Assembly (NCBI RefSeq): GCF_001561955.1
Contig: NZ_CP014223.1
Span: forward strand, 2,108,001-2,172,000
Direction: 5' to 3'
Length of the DNA stretch: 64,000 nt
Origin: Anaerotignum propionicum DSM 1682
GTDB taxonomy: Bacteria; Bacillota; Clostridia; Lachnospirales; Anaerotignaceae
Shown here: piece by piece, positions 53,213 through 62,065 of the stretch
Layout of the letters: each line of letters begins with the position of its first letter
How positions within the stretch are numbered: position 1 is the first letter of the stretch
Translations under genes and position numbers: made by a program
Notes under the pieces: generated by a model
Databases searched by the model: none
What the model saw: the letters and a program-made list of their open reading frames with translations, nothing else
What the model was told of the DNA's origin: nothing

Positions 53213-54025
53213 CTATTGAAGTGCGTCATGAGATTTCCCCACGATGTCTTCTAAAAGGAAATAAACCTCCTCCCTTGTCATACCCTGCTGTTTTTTATCC
53301 AAATAGATTAAGTATTCGATATTACCCTCTGGTCCCTTAATTGGAGAAAAACTAAGACCCAAAATACCAATCCCTTGCTCAAATGCATAATCCGCTATTG
53401 CAACAATAACTTCTTTATGCACCGCAATATCCCTTACCACACCTTTTTTGCCAACCTTTTCTCTGCCTGCTTCAAATTGGGGCTTAATCAGACATACAAG
53501 CTGACCGTCCTCCTTCATAACTCCCAAAACCGCCGGCAACACCTTGGTTAAGGAAATAAAGGAAACATCGATAGAGGCAAAATCTGCCGCATCGGGCACT
53601 TGCTCTTGAGTGATGTAACGTACATTGGTTTTTTCTAAGCACACTACCCGTTCATCTGTCCGTAACTTCCACGCAAATTGCCCATATCCCACATCAATGG
53701 CATATACCTTAATAGCTCCGTTTTGTAACATACAATCCGTAAAACCGCCCGTTGATGCACCAATATCCAGACAAATTTTCCCTTCTAATGAAATACCAAA
53801 GGAATCTATGGCCTTTTCCAATTTATAGCCGCCACGACTCACATACTTCATTTGGGGACCTCTTACCTCAATGGACGCCGTAACGGAAACCTTTGTGCCT
53901 GCTTTATCCTCTTTCATTCCATCAACATATACATTTCCTGCCATAATATATGCCTTTGCCAACTCCCTCGAAGTGGCTAAGTTCTTTTCTACCAGTAAGA
54001 CATCAAGTCTTTCCTTATCTGCCAT
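53213..54025 (-). CDS. tlyA: TlyA-family rRNA (cytidine-2'-O)-methyltransferase
   Basis: 270 residues. Seen: N-terminal S4 RNA-binding domain (ERLDVLLVEKNLATSRELAK, AYIMAGNVYVDG), and a FtsJ-type methyltransferase domain with the SAM motif CLDIGASTGGFTDCMLQNGA, AIDVGYGQFAWKLR, IDVSFISLTKVLPAV and VCLIKPQFEAGREKVGKKGV. Members 2'-O-methylate rRNA and some act as haemolysins in name only. Overlaps the dxs stop region by 11 nt. Confidence 0.93.
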   Translation of the reverse strand: MADKERLDVLLVEKNLATSRELAKAYIMAGNVYVDGMKEDKAGTKVSVTASIEVRGPQMKYVSRGGYKLEKAIDSFGISLEGKICLDIGASTGGFTDCMLQNGAIKVYAIDVGYGQFAWKLRTDERVVCLEKTNVRYITQEQVPDAADFASIDVSFISLTKVLPAVLGVMKEDGQLVCLIKPQFEAGREKVGKKGVVRDIAVHKEVIVAIADYAFEQGIGILGLSFSPIKGPEGNIEYLIYLDKKQQGMTREEVYFLLEDIVGKSHDALQ

Positions 54026-55901
54026 AGCTTTCTCCTATTTTCCCCTTGATTTTTCTGTAAATGCCCTCAGCGTCTAAACCATAACGAGCAAACAACTGGC
54101 TTTGAGAACCCTGTTCAATAAATTTATCAGGAAACGCCAAATTGGTCACGGAAATCCGATAACCACCATCACTATAAAACTCTAAAACTTTTGAGCCAAA
54201 GCCACCTTTTCGAAGATTATCCTCCACCGTAAAAATTTCATTGCAGTCCTTCGTGATTTCAAGTAGCAGTTCCTCATCTAAGGGTGAGATAAACCGCATG
54301 TTCACCAGAGCTGGGGCATCCAGTCCGTCTTGAGTCAACCGTTCTGCCGCCTGCTTCACAGCTTGCAGCATATGTCCCTCTGCCAATATAGCAATTCCCT
54401 TGCCTTTTTGTATAACCTCTGCCTTCCCATAGCAAATGGGCTGTTTATGTTCCGCAAAATCTATTTCAGCTGTCCCTCTGGGATAGCGTATTGCAACAGG
54501 CCCCTCACATACATTCACAGCATACTCCAGCATTTCCTCCAGCTCCCAAGCATTTTTGGGGGATAGCACTGTCATATTGGGTATATGAGTCAAGTAGGAT
54601 AGATCAAAAACACCTTGGTGGGTCTCTCCATCTGCGCCAACAATTCCAGCCCGATCAATAGCAAATACTACATGTAAATTTTCCATACAAACGTCATGAA
54701 TTACTTGGTCGTACGCCCTTTGCAAAAAGGAAGAATATACTGCAAATACAGGAATAATACCCTGACTCGCCAAACCTGCTGCAAATGTTGTTCCATGCTG
54801 TTCGGCAATGGCAACGTCAAAAAAGCGGTCGGGAAAGGCAGCCTGAAAGGCTTCAAAACCTGTTCCACTGCACATTGCCGCTGTAATCCCAACTATTTTG
54901 GGATTTTTTTCGCCCAGCTCCACCATTTTCTTCCCGAAAACTGCAGACCAACTGGGATGCTCACTCTTGCTCAAACCATTTCCTGTTTTCATATCGAAGG
55001 GTCCAACGCCATGGAAGGGCCCAGGATTATTTTCTGCTGGCAAATAGCCTTTGCCTTTTGTTGTTTTAACATGAATCAAGATAGGCTCTTGTGCATCTTT
55101 AACATTGCGAAATATCTCAAGCATCTCTTCCAAATTGTGGCCATCTACCGGGCCAATATATTTAAAACCGAATTCTTCAAAGACTGCTCCCTCTAAAAAA
55201 AGCAGTTTTGCACTGTCTCGAACTTTTTCCAAAACCAAATAAGTCGCCTTACCAAGAACAGGGACCTGATCTCTAAACTGCTTAAAGTTTTCCTTCAGGG
55301 TGCGATATCGGTTGCTGGTGCGCAGACTATTTAAGTGTTTACTGATCGCACCTACGTTATTGTCAATGGACATCTGATTGTCATTCAAAATTACAATGAA
55401 ATTTGTTTTATCCCGCCCTGCATTATTCAGCGCTTCATAGGCAAGACCGCCCGTCATGGAGCCATCCCCAATGACAGCTATCACGTTATTATTTTTTCCT
55501 TGCAAATCTCTTGCCTTCGCAATGCCCAGTGCTGCTGAAATAGATGTAGAGCTATGCCCTGCGGCAAAAGCATCTGCATCACTTTCCTTGGGTTTTGGGA
55601 AACCGCTAAGACCATCCAATTGGCGAAGGGTAGAAAAATCTTTTTTTCTCCCCGTTAATATTTTATGGATATAGGCTTGATGACCCACATCCCATACGAT
55701 TTTATCCTCAGGAAGGTTAAAGATGTACTCTAGTGCTACGGTTAATTCCACCACCCCTAGATTTGAGGCCAAATGTCCACCGGTTTTGCAAACATTTTGC
55801 AGCAGAAAGCGCCTCATCTCTTTACAGAGAGGCTCCAATTCTTCTTCCTTCATTTTTTTAATATCTCCAGTGGCTTGGATTCTGTCTAATAATCCTCCCA
55901 C
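54015..55901 (-). CDS. dxs: 1-deoxy-D-xylulose-5-phosphate synthase
   Basis: 628 residues. First step of the MEP isoprenoid pathway, from pyruvate and glyceraldehyde 3-phosphate, with thiamine diphosphate. Seen: GHLASNLGVVELTVALEYIF, DVGHQAYIHKILTGRKKDF, the ThDP motif VIGDGSMTGGLAYEALNNAG, the transketolase-type AIAEQHGTTFAAGLASQGII, DRAGIVGADGETHQGVFDLS and the C-terminal domain FTVEDNLRKGGFGSKVLEFY. The GTG at 55901 is the best start I can see. It is in the same unit as ispA, so isoprenoid genes are grouped. Confidence 0.95.
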   Translation of the reverse strand: MGGLLDRIQATGDIKKMKEEELEPLCKEMRRFLLQNVCKTGGHLASNLGVVELTVALEYIFNLPEDKIVWDVGHQAYIHKILTGRKKDFSTLRQLDGLSGFPKPKESDADAFAAGHSSTSISAALGIAKARDLQGKNNNVIAVIGDGSMTGGLAYEALNNAGRDKTNFIVILNDNQMSIDNNVGAISKHLNSLRTSNRYRTLKENFKQFRDQVPVLGKATYLVLEKVRDSAKLLFLEGAVFEEFGFKYIGPVDGHNLEEMLEIFRNVKDAQEPILIHVKTTKGKGYLPAENNPGPFHGVGPFDMKTGNGLSKSEHPSWSAVFGKKMVELGEKNPKIVGITAAMCSGTGFEAFQAAFPDRFFDVAIAEQHGTTFAAGLASQGIIPVFAVYSSFLQRAYDQVIHDVCMENLHVVFAIDRAGIVGADGETHQGVFDLSYLTHIPNMTVLSPKNAWELEEMLEYAVNVCEGPVAIRYPRGTAEIDFAEHKQPICYGKAEVIQKGKGIAILAEGHMLQAVKQAAERLTQDGLDAPALVNMRFISPLDEELLLEITKDCNEIFTVEDNLRKGGFGSKVLEFYSDGGYRISVTNLAFPDKFIEQGSQSQLFARYGLDAEGIYRKIKGKIGESYGR

Positions 55902-55925
55902 AGCTTCACCTGCTCTCTACCATTT

Positions 55926-56354
55926 CTATATCCAAAAGCCTACCGCGATTCCAAGAAGTCCACCGACAAAAACTTCCAACGGTGTATGTCCCAATAGTTC
56001 CTTTAACTTCTCCATATCAGGCACTTCATGTTTAATCAACAGCATGTTGATAATCTCAGCCTGCTTTCCCGCCGCTCTTCGAATCCCTGCTGCATCATAC
56101 ATTACAACAAAGGAAAATATCAAAGCCATAGCAAATAGGGGAGAACCAAACCCATTATATTTCCCTATACTAAAAGCAAGAGCCATAACCAAAGCTGAAT
56201 GAGAGCTTGGCATACCGCCTGTTCCCACAATGCGGGTAGCGTCAAAACGCTTATCAATAATTAATGTCAAAATAATTTTTGAACCTTGAGCAATGGCCCA
56301 AGATATGATTGCCGCCCATAACGGCACGTTATATGTGATTTCTCCGAATCCCAT
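55926..56354 (-). CDS. Divergent PAP2-family membrane protein (YuiD-like)
   Basis: 142 residues with about four membrane segments. Seen: QGSKIILTLIIDKRFDATRI, GTGGMPSSHSALVMALAFSI and VVMYDAAGIRRAAGKQAEII, the signature of the divergent PAP2 family; HTPLEVFVGGLLGIAVGFWI closes the protein. The PSSH motif resembles the PAP2 phosphatase core but other catalytic residues differ, so lipid phosphatase activity is uncertain. It lies between ispA and dxs, which hints at prenyl-phosphate handling. Confidence 0.88.
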   Translation of the reverse strand: MGFGEITYNVPLWAAIISWAIAQGSKIILTLIIDKRFDATRIVGTGGMPSSHSALVMALAFSIGKYNGFGSPLFAMALIFSFVVMYDAAGIRRAAGKQAEIINMLLIKHEVPDMEKLKELLGHTPLEVFVGGLLGIAVGFWI

Positions 56355-56388
56355 ACTCCCATCTTCTTTCTTCCGTCATCCCAGATTC

Positions 56389-57276
56389 TTAATAGGTTCT
56401 TTTTGTTAAATATTCGGTTAAATCCTTTAAGAATATGCAGCCTTCTCCCAGCTCATTCCAAATTGAAATTGCTTCATCCGAAAGTTTACAAGCAATCTCT
56501 CTGGATTTTTCAATGCCATAAAGGGTAACATAGGTGGTTTTTTCATTTCTTTCATCACTATGAATGGGCTTACCCAATTCCTCCATGGTGCTTGTTACAT
56601 CTAAAATATCATCTAAAATTTGAAAGGCTACACCAATTTTTTCACCGGCCAATGCAAAACTTTCTGCTACTGTATCTGTTGCACCACCCAGAATGGCACC
56701 GGCCTTTAAGGCCGCCCGAATCATAGCCGCTGTTTTATTTATATGAATAAATTCAAGAATATTTGCCTCCAAAGGCTTACCTTCGTAAAAAACATCTACC
56801 ACTTGACCGATTAACATGCCATGAATACCTGCTCCATGGGCAATCGCCTGCATAGCTCCCGTAGTTTTTTTGGAAGGGTTATGATAGCAAGCATCCGCCA
56901 TTATTTCCATAGCGTTATGCAGCAAGCCATCTCCTGCAAGAATTGCCATATCTTCACCAAAAACCTTGTGATTGGTCAGTCTGCCTCTGCGATAATCATC
57001 GTTATCCATGGCAGGTAAATCGTCATGAATTAAGGAATAGGTATGAATCATCTCCATTGCGCAAGCAAAGGGCAGCCCTTCTTCCTTTTCACCGCCAACA
57101 GCCTCACAGGCCGCCAAAAGCATCATGGGACGCAAACGTTTTCCACCAGCAAAAAGGCTGTATGCCATTGCTTCAAAAATAACGGGAGGAAATTGCTCTT
57201 GTTTCGGCATGAATACTTCCAGCTTTTCTTCAATATATGCAATCCATTGATTCATTTGTTTATTTAAATCATTCAT
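56389..57276 (-). CDS. ispA: Farnesyl/geranylgeranyl diphosphate synthase
   Basis: 295 residues from the ATG at 57276, after GGAGCAGGAGAT; the track frame to 57378 overlaps xseB and has no family match. Prenyl chain elongation. Seen: GGKRLRPMMLLAACEAVGG, the first Asp-rich motif LIHDDLPAMDNDDYRRGRLT, and the second FQILDDILDVTSTMEELGKP. Overlaps the xseB stop by 4 nt (ATGA). Chain-length residues before the first Asp motif suggest farnesyl diphosphate. Confidence 0.94.
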   Translation of the reverse strand: MNDLNKQMNQWIAYIEEKLEVFMPKQEQFPPVIFEAMAYSLFAGGKRLRPMMLLAACEAVGGEKEEGLPFACAMEMIHTYSLIHDDLPAMDNDDYRRGRLTNHKVFGEDMAILAGDGLLHNAMEIMADACYHNPSKKTTGAMQAIAHGAGIHGMLIGQVVDVFYEGKPLEANILEFIHINKTAAMIRAALKAGAILGGATDTVAESFALAGEKIGVAFQILDDILDVTSTMEELGKPIHSDERNEKTTYVTLYGIEKSREIACKLSDEAISIWNELGEGCIFLKDLTEYLTKRTY

Positions 57277-57512
57277 ATCTCCTGCTCCTCTGATTGAAAA
57301 GGTTCCTCTTGCCATAGACCTGCTTCCTTGCGTAACAGAAGAATTTCCCCTTCTGCCACAGCCAGTTTCTCTTTGCAAAATCCGGAAAGAGCCAAGCCCT
57401 CCTTATAGAAAGCAACAGCTTCGTCTAAAGAAACCTCTTCTTGCTCCAGCTTCTCCACGATTTCTTCCAGCCGTTCTATGGATTCTTCAAATGTCAGCTT
57501 TTTCTTCGCCAA
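57273..57512 (-). CDS. xseB: Exodeoxyribonuclease VII small subunit
   Basis: 79 residues. Seen: LTFEESIERLEEIVEKLEQE, EVSLDEAVAFYKEGLALSGF then CKEKLAVAEGEILLL, the typical helical hairpin of XseB. Overlaps xseA by 26 nt and ispA by 4 nt. Confidence 0.95.
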   Translation of the reverse strand: MAKKKLTFEESIERLEEIVEKLEQEEVSLDEAVAFYKEGLALSGFCKEKLAVAEGEILLLRKEAGLWQEEPFQSEEQEI

Positions 57513-58722
57513 GATCTATCACCGCCTTTTCCAATATCTTTGCTTTTAAATGTCCATCTTGAAGCCTTAAACGAATCACTTCATCAAGTTCAACCTGTTT
57601 TACAGAAACAAATGCTTTATTATGTTCATTCATCCCAATCATATAGCCCCGCTTCATCACCGAAAAGGGAGAAGATGCAACCAACCTTGTGTCAAGCGTT
57701 CCTATCTTTTCACTATAACGCAGGAGCTTTTGTTTTGTCGCCTTTGACATAGCCAACTCCATCTTATCTAATAGAAGTTGTGCATTGTAAACGCGCTCCA
57801 AGGGACGTTTTAACACTGGGCGCTCCTTTATATATAACAGCCTGCGCTTGGCATCCTCTATCATTGCCATACAGTTTCTTTCCAAACGCTTTTCAAGCTG
57901 TAAAACAAACTCTATTTTTTGCATCAAAGGCTGGGTAGCTAATTCAGCCGCCGCAGAGGGTGTGGGTGCTCTTAAATCAGAAACAAAGTCTGCAATGGTA
58001 AAATCCGTTTCGTGCCCCACGGCAGAAATCACAGGGATTTCAGAAGCAAAAATTGCCCTTGCCACCTTTTCCTCATTAAACGCCCATAAATCCTCAATGG
58101 AACCGCCGCCACGACCAAGAATAATCACATCGGCTTTTCCCCATTCATTGGCTAGCTTTAACGCCTGCACAATGTCCTCCGCCGCCCTTTCTCCTTGCAC
58201 CAAAGCAGGAAAAACAGCAATCTTCACTCTAGGGTCTCGTCGTTTTGCAATTTGTATAATATCCCTCACTGCTGCCCCTGTAGGGGAAGTAATGACAGCA
58301 ATAGTTTCCACATAGGGAGGAATTTCCCGTTTGAAATCCTCATCAAACAAACCTTCCTCTTCCAGCTTCCTCTTCAATTGCTCATACGCAATTTGCAAAG
58401 AGCCAATGCCTATGGGCTCCATCATTTCAGCGTAGAGCTGATATTGCCCTGTCTTTTCGTAAAGGGAAACATGACCATACAAAATGACACTCATGCCATT
58501 TTCCGGTTCAAAGGGTAAACTTAAGGCATCCTGACGGAACATAACACAAGAAATCGCCCCTACGGCATCCTTTAGGCTGAAATACAGGTGTCCACCTGAA
58601 TGGGCTTTAAAATTTGAGATTTCTCCTTTTACCAAAAGACTGCTCAAAATAAAGTCGTTCTCCATTAGGTTTTTAATGTACCTATTTATTTGCCCCACAG
58701 AAAAAACCTTTGGTTCAATCAT
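57487..58722 (-). CDS. xseA: Exodeoxyribonuclease VII large subunit
   Basis: 411 residues. Degrades single-stranded DNA from both ends with XseB. Seen: N-terminal OB fold (FSVGQINRYIKNLMENDFIL, LLVKGEISNFKAHSGGHLYF, SLKDAVGAISCVMF), then the catalytic domain with ITSPTGAAVRDIIQIAKRRD, IILGRGGGSIEDLWAFNEEK and ISAVGHETDFTIADFVSDLR, and a C-terminal coiled coil. Good ribosome site (AAGGAGCGGGCTT). Confidence 0.96.
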   Translation of the reverse strand: MIEPKVFSVGQINRYIKNLMENDFILSSLLVKGEISNFKAHSGGHLYFSLKDAVGAISCVMFRQDALSLPFEPENGMSVILYGHVSLYEKTGQYQLYAEMMEPIGIGSLQIAYEQLKRKLEEEGLFDEDFKREIPPYVETIAVITSPTGAAVRDIIQIAKRRDPRVKIAVFPALVQGERAAEDIVQALKLANEWGKADVIILGRGGGSIEDLWAFNEEKVARAIFASEIPVISAVGHETDFTIADFVSDLRAPTPSAAAELATQPLMQKIEFVLQLEKRLERNCMAMIEDAKRRLLYIKERPVLKRPLERVYNAQLLLDKMELAMSKATKQKLLRYSEKIGTLDTRLVASSPFSVMKRGYMIGMNEHNKAFVSVKQVELDEVIRLRLQDGHLKAKILEKAVIDLGEEKADI

Positions 58723-59022
58723 AAGCCCGCTCCTTCATTCCAGACAGCTCTTCTCTTAATATTGACAGATTTAAGAAGTTTTTATCCTTCATTTCCATTT
58801 ATCTTTATTCCCGAATGATATTTCTTGGAAAATAATCATACTGAATTCCCATATAATTATCTCAGTTTCTTTTTTCGAGTATTAAAGGGGGATACTCAAG
58901 CTAACAAAAACAGTGTTTCATAGAAAAGAGAAAATGCAGGAAAAATACAATTTTCAGGCAAATTTCTTCTATCTTGTATACAAGTCTAAAAGTCTAGGAT
59001 CCATTTTTCTCGAGTATTTCTG
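58723..59022. other. Non-coding gap between xseA and nusB
   Basis: 300 bp without a gene. A dyad GAGTAT/ATACTC (58874-58895) and a repeat of TTTTTC-CGAGTATT near 59007 are visible. No clear terminator for nusB; the xseA promoter probably lies here. Confidence 0.45.
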
Positions 59023-59424
59023 TTATTGTACCACCTTGCCCAAAATACCATTGATAAACCCTGGTGCTTCATCAGAGCTGAATTTTTTCGCCAATTCCAC
59101 TGCTTCATTAATGGCAACGCCCACGGGGGTATCCTTGCTAAAACGAAGCTCATATACTGCCAATCGGAGAATTGCTAAGTCAACCTTAGACATTCTGTCT
59201 GTATTCCAGCCTTTGGCGCATTCTCCAATAATTTGGTCAATTTCTTCCATATGGGCTCTTGTACCCTCAACCTCGTTTACAATAAAGTCTTTATCTTCTT
59301 CTTCCACAGGTTCTTCCGCTTCCGCAAAGAAAATTTCTTTCACCTGTTCATATTCCTCCGCCTGATTGAAATCCATCTGGAACAAAAGGAAAAACGCATT
59401 TTTTCTGGCACTTCTACGGCTCAT
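59023..59424 (-). CDS. nusB: Transcription antitermination protein NusB
   Basis: 133 residues from the ATG at 59424, 7 nt after GGAGG; the longer track frame runs through an upstream hairpin. Seen: RRSARKNAFFLLFQMDFNQA, IDQIIGECAKGWNTDRMSKV, DLAILRLAVYELRFSKDTPV and GVAINEAVELAKKFSSDEAP. It helps antitermination on rRNA operons. Standard position between asp23 and xseA. Confidence 0.95.
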   Translation of the reverse strand: MSRRSARKNAFFLLFQMDFNQAEEYEQVKEIFFAEAEEPVEEEDKDFIVNEVEGTRAHMEEIDQIIGECAKGWNTDRMSKVDLAILRLAVYELRFSKDTPVGVAINEAVELAKKFSSDEAPGFINGILGKVVQ

Positions 59425-59458
59425 ATTTTTAAATCCTCCACAAAAATAAAAAGGACAA

Positions 59459-59485
59459 ATACCACCCCGAAATTTGGAGTGGTAT
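59459..59485 (-). promoter_or_regulatory. Hairpin between asp23 and nusB
   Basis: ATACCACTCC and GGGGTGGTAT on the minus strand form a 10-bp stem with one mismatch; T-rich sequence follows after six bases. It could partly end transcripts after asp23 and so lower nusB expression. Confidence 0.5.
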
Positions 59486-59501
59486 CCCGACAACTCACTG
59501 T

Positions 59502-59870
59502 TTACAGTTCTTCTGCAGTCTTGACAGTTTTTTCTTTTACAATTCCCGAAACACTAATATTTACAACGGGAACATGAAGCCCTGTCATGGTTTCCACAGC
59601 ATTTTTTATTTTCTTTTGCACTTCTTCTGCCACAACCTGAACCTTTGTGCCAAAGTTTACAATAATATCCATATCAAGAACAACTTCATTCTCATCTTTG
59701 GCAACCTTCAAACATCTTGTTTGCCCTTTTTTCCCAAAAAGCTCTGTTAAAGCATTATTCGGTGCATTTCCTGAAACGCCCTCAACTTCAAGGGCAGCAG
59801 TAACCGCAATAACGCCAATGACTTCATCGGCAATTTCTATTTGACCGCCCATCACTTTATTTTCAGACAT
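59502..59870 (-). CDS. Asp23/Gls24-family envelope stress response protein
   Basis: 122 residues. Seen: GQIEIADEVIGVIAVTAALE, VEGVSGNAPN, DMDIIVNFGTKVQVVAEEVQ and the helix KKIKNAVETMTGLHVPVVNI. Asp23 proteins bind the membrane through partners; this YqhY-like member lies between spoIIIAH and nusB in many Clostridia and Bacilli, where it is linked to lipid synthesis control. Own promoter is likely in the 450-bp gap upstream. Confidence 0.9.
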   Translation of the reverse strand: MSENKVMGGQIEIADEVIGVIAVTAALEVEGVSGNAPNNALTELFGKKGQTRCLKVAKDENEVVLDMDIIVNFGTKVQVVAEEVQKKIKNAVETMTGLHVPVVNISVSGIVKEKTVKTAEEL

Positions 59871-60018
59871 TTTAACTACCTCCTGTCTTCTTTATACATG
59901 ATTCTATGCATTCCTAGAAAATTCATACAAAATAAGCATTATCGGGTTTCATTATATCAGAAAAGGGTTTGGAATGCAATGAAATATACATCCTTTAATC
60001 ATACTTAAATAAATAAAA

Positions 60019-60176
60019 TTAAGCGGCCTCAATCCGAAACATAAATGCCCAACAGCAGTTTTGCAGCCGCTCTCTTGTCAAGTCCCCACAGAAAAAATCT
60101 AGTGGAATACCTGCAATTCTTTGCAGTTGCGGAACCGTTTTTTGGTATATTACATGTTTCTGTTTTAGCCGCTTAA
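60019..60176. ncRNA. Candidate structured RNA with 6S-like architecture
   Basis: TTAAGCGGC (60019-60027) pairs perfectly with GCCGCTTAA (60168-60176); inside, GAAACAT (60035-60041) pairs with ATGTTTC (60154-60160) and TGCC with GGTA, leaving a large internal region with the small hairpin CTGCAA/TTTGCAG (60111-60126). One long, interrupted rod of about 158 nt resembles 6S RNA. Strand is uncertain, promoters are weak, and I do not recognise conserved 6S sequence. The rest of the 59871-60323 gap shows only a GGCATTA/TAATGCC dyad. Confidence 0.35.
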
Positions 60177-60323
60177 CGTCTCAATCATTTTGTTGCAAAT
60201 GCCTCATTAAAAAACTTTTGCTCTTATATGTTGGCATTATCTTTTTTGACATGAATTTAGTAATGCCCCAAATAACAAATATGATGTACAAGAATGTATT
60301 GATATTGCATGTTTCAGTATATT

Positions 60324-60959
60324 TTACTTTTTCAAAGGATTAATTCTGATTTGGTCAGCCTTAAAACCTGTTTTCCGTTTTACAATATCTTCAATTTGCG
60401 CAACCTCCGAATCCGACAATGTTGCCTTATCTACAACGACATCAACGGTTTGGTCATCAATGCGCACATAAGCCTCAGTAAAGCCTTTTGCTTCAATCAT
60501 TGCCTCAGCGGCAGTTTCCTTTTCTATTCTTTCCTGCAATTGCAGCATACTGTCGCCACACTTGTCTTTTTGGCTTTGGCTAACGTTTTCGTTATTCATC
60601 ATCTCTGTCAAAATATCTTTTTGCTTTGCTCTTGCCTGCTCCCGATCTAACTTTGCCTCAGCAAAAAATTGCGAGCCTGCCAAGGTTGCATCTGCACTTA
60701 CAAACACTGCCGCCCCATCTCCAGTGGTATTGGAAGCCTCTGCAGTAATGGGGTCTAAACCAATTTCATTTGCGGAAATATCATCGGGAAGGGTGTCATA
60801 ATCTTTAATTGCCGCAGACGCATCCCCCTCTTCCGTGAGCTGTAACGCAGTTTTTGTTTGCTGGGAAGCCTTACTATCCTGAAAATTCAAATAACCTGCC
60901 GCTGCAATCATAACTGCCAGTGCTGTAACCACTACCTGATTTCTTTTAATGACAAACAT
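60324..60959 (-). CDS. spoIIIAH: Stage III sporulation protein AH
   Basis: 211 residues. Seen: N-terminal membrane anchor (VVVTALAVMIAAAGYLNF), then an acidic/polar linker and a C-terminal YscJ/FliF-like ring domain (IEKETAAEAMIEAKGFTEAY, VRIDDQTVDVVVDKATLSDS). SpoIIIAH in the mother cell meets SpoIIQ of the forespore to form the channel across the two membranes. Last gene of the spoIIIA operon here. Confidence 0.93.
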   Translation of the reverse strand: MFVIKRNQVVVTALAVMIAAAGYLNFQDSKASQQTKTALQLTEEGDASAAIKDYDTLPDDISANEIGLDPITAEASNTTGDGAAVFVSADATLAGSQFFAEAKLDREQARAKQKDILTEMMNNENVSQSQKDKCGDSMLQLQERIEKETAAEAMIEAKGFTEAYVRIDDQTVDVVVDKATLSDSEVAQIEDIVKRKTGFKADQIRINPLKK

Positions 60960-60971
60960 TCTTTTTCCCCC

Positions 60972-61529
60972 TTATTTCATTTTTAATATAGCAATTTTAT
61001 GAGCCGGTACATCCAATAATGCCTGAGCCGCACTGCTTAACGCTTTGCAGACAACGGCATTATCGCCGCCCTGAGCCACAATCACCACCCCTTCTACTTG
61101 TGGAGAGTTCTCCGTCAGCACCAAAGGTGATGTATTTCCCTTTCCATCCTCAGTCATAACAACAGTCGTTTCTTTACTTAAATTTTCGCTGGTTTTTCCG
61201 TTTTCCTGAGAACGAGATTCTTCCGTTTTTTCTTCATGAGCCACCACACTTTCAGTACTTACACGAAAAGTCAACATGACATCAACCTGTCCCGCACCCT
61301 GAATTTTCGAAAGAATTTCTGCCATACGAACTTCCATATCCTGTTCATTTGATTTATGTACTTGGGCTGTTTGCTTATCCGGTTTCACTTCCGCCATAGG
61401 TTTCTCCGTGGGGAAGAATGTTTTTCCCAAAATAATCAAAAGCACACCAATCAATAATGCCAAAATGATATTATTGCCTGTCTTTTTATTTTCCGGCCGG
61501 AATAAATCCCGCCAAAAGTCTTTCTGCAT
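60972..61529 (-). CDS. spoIIIAG: Stage III sporulation protein AG
   Basis: 185 residues. Seen: one membrane segment (NIILALLIGVLLIILGKTFF), then a soluble ring-forming domain with MAEILSKIQGAGQVDVMLTF, SPQVEGVVIVAQGGDNAVVC and the helix CKALSSAAQALLDVPAHKIA. SpoIIIAG forms the large ring of the feeding tube. It lies 20 nt after spoIIIAF and 12 nt before spoIIIAH. Confidence 0.93.
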   Translation of the reverse strand: MQKDFWRDLFRPENKKTGNNIILALLIGVLLIILGKTFFPTEKPMAEVKPDKQTAQVHKSNEQDMEVRMAEILSKIQGAGQVDVMLTFRVSTESVVAHEEKTEESRSQENGKTSENLSKETTVVMTEDGKGNTSPLVLTENSPQVEGVVIVAQGGDNAVVCKALSSAAQALLDVPAHKIAILKMK

Positions 61530-61549
61530 CTTATGTCACCCTTCTTTCG

Positions 61550-62053
61550 TCATTTTTCCACTGTTACTGCTTCCTCTGCCAATCCATACCTATTGGCGGC
61601 GTAGGTTTGTATTTTTTCTACATTTCCCTCGGCACAACCGATGGTAATGCTTTCTATGGTGCCATAGTTTTCATCTTTGAAGTCCTGACAAAAGGTAACA
61701 TTTACCCAATCTATATCCTTATATTTTTTTGTCAGATCCTCTTTGACTCTATCCTCCAGCACTTGACCATACGCCGCTGATATCCGCTGTTGCTCAACTG
61801 ATTCATATTCCTTGCTTGACAAGAAATTTTTTTCCAGTCGGGCTTGATTTTGAAGTAAACCAAGCTCCAAATGCCCTTGATCTGTACCAAAAATTCTTAA
61901 AAAAGGGCTGATTACAGCAGTTAATACCAATACACCAAGAACCAGTTCCACATACTTGCGAAAGGAGCCATCCGGCATCAGCATACAAGCCAGCGCAGAG
62001 AAAATGGTCAAAGCCGTTATAGTTTTTATATATGCGCCTAAGGCCTCCATCAT
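61550..62053 (-). CDS. spoIIIAF: Stage III sporulation protein AF
   Basis: 167 residues. Seen: two N-terminal membrane segments (YIKTITALTIFSALACMLMP; YVELVLGVLVLTAVISPFLR) and a C-terminal soluble ring-building domain (ITIGCAEGNVEKIQTYAANR). Two neighbouring ATG codons at 62053 and 62050 are both possible starts after GGGGGG. Confidence 0.9.
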   Translation of the reverse strand: MMEALGAYIKTITALTIFSALACMLMPDGSFRKYVELVLGVLVLTAVISPFLRIFGTDQGHLELGLLQNQARLEKNFLSSKEYESVEQQRISAAYGQVLEDRVKEDLTKKYKDIDWVNVTFCQDFKDENYGTIESITIGCAEGNVEKIQTYAANRYGLAEEAVTVEK

Positions 62054-62065
62054 TCCAATTCCCCC

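Noticed and set aside
58913-59365. 150-residue plus-strand frame opposite nusB
   Set aside because: It is the complement of nusB and its translation is Ser-rich antisense; nusB on the minus strand has clear family motifs.
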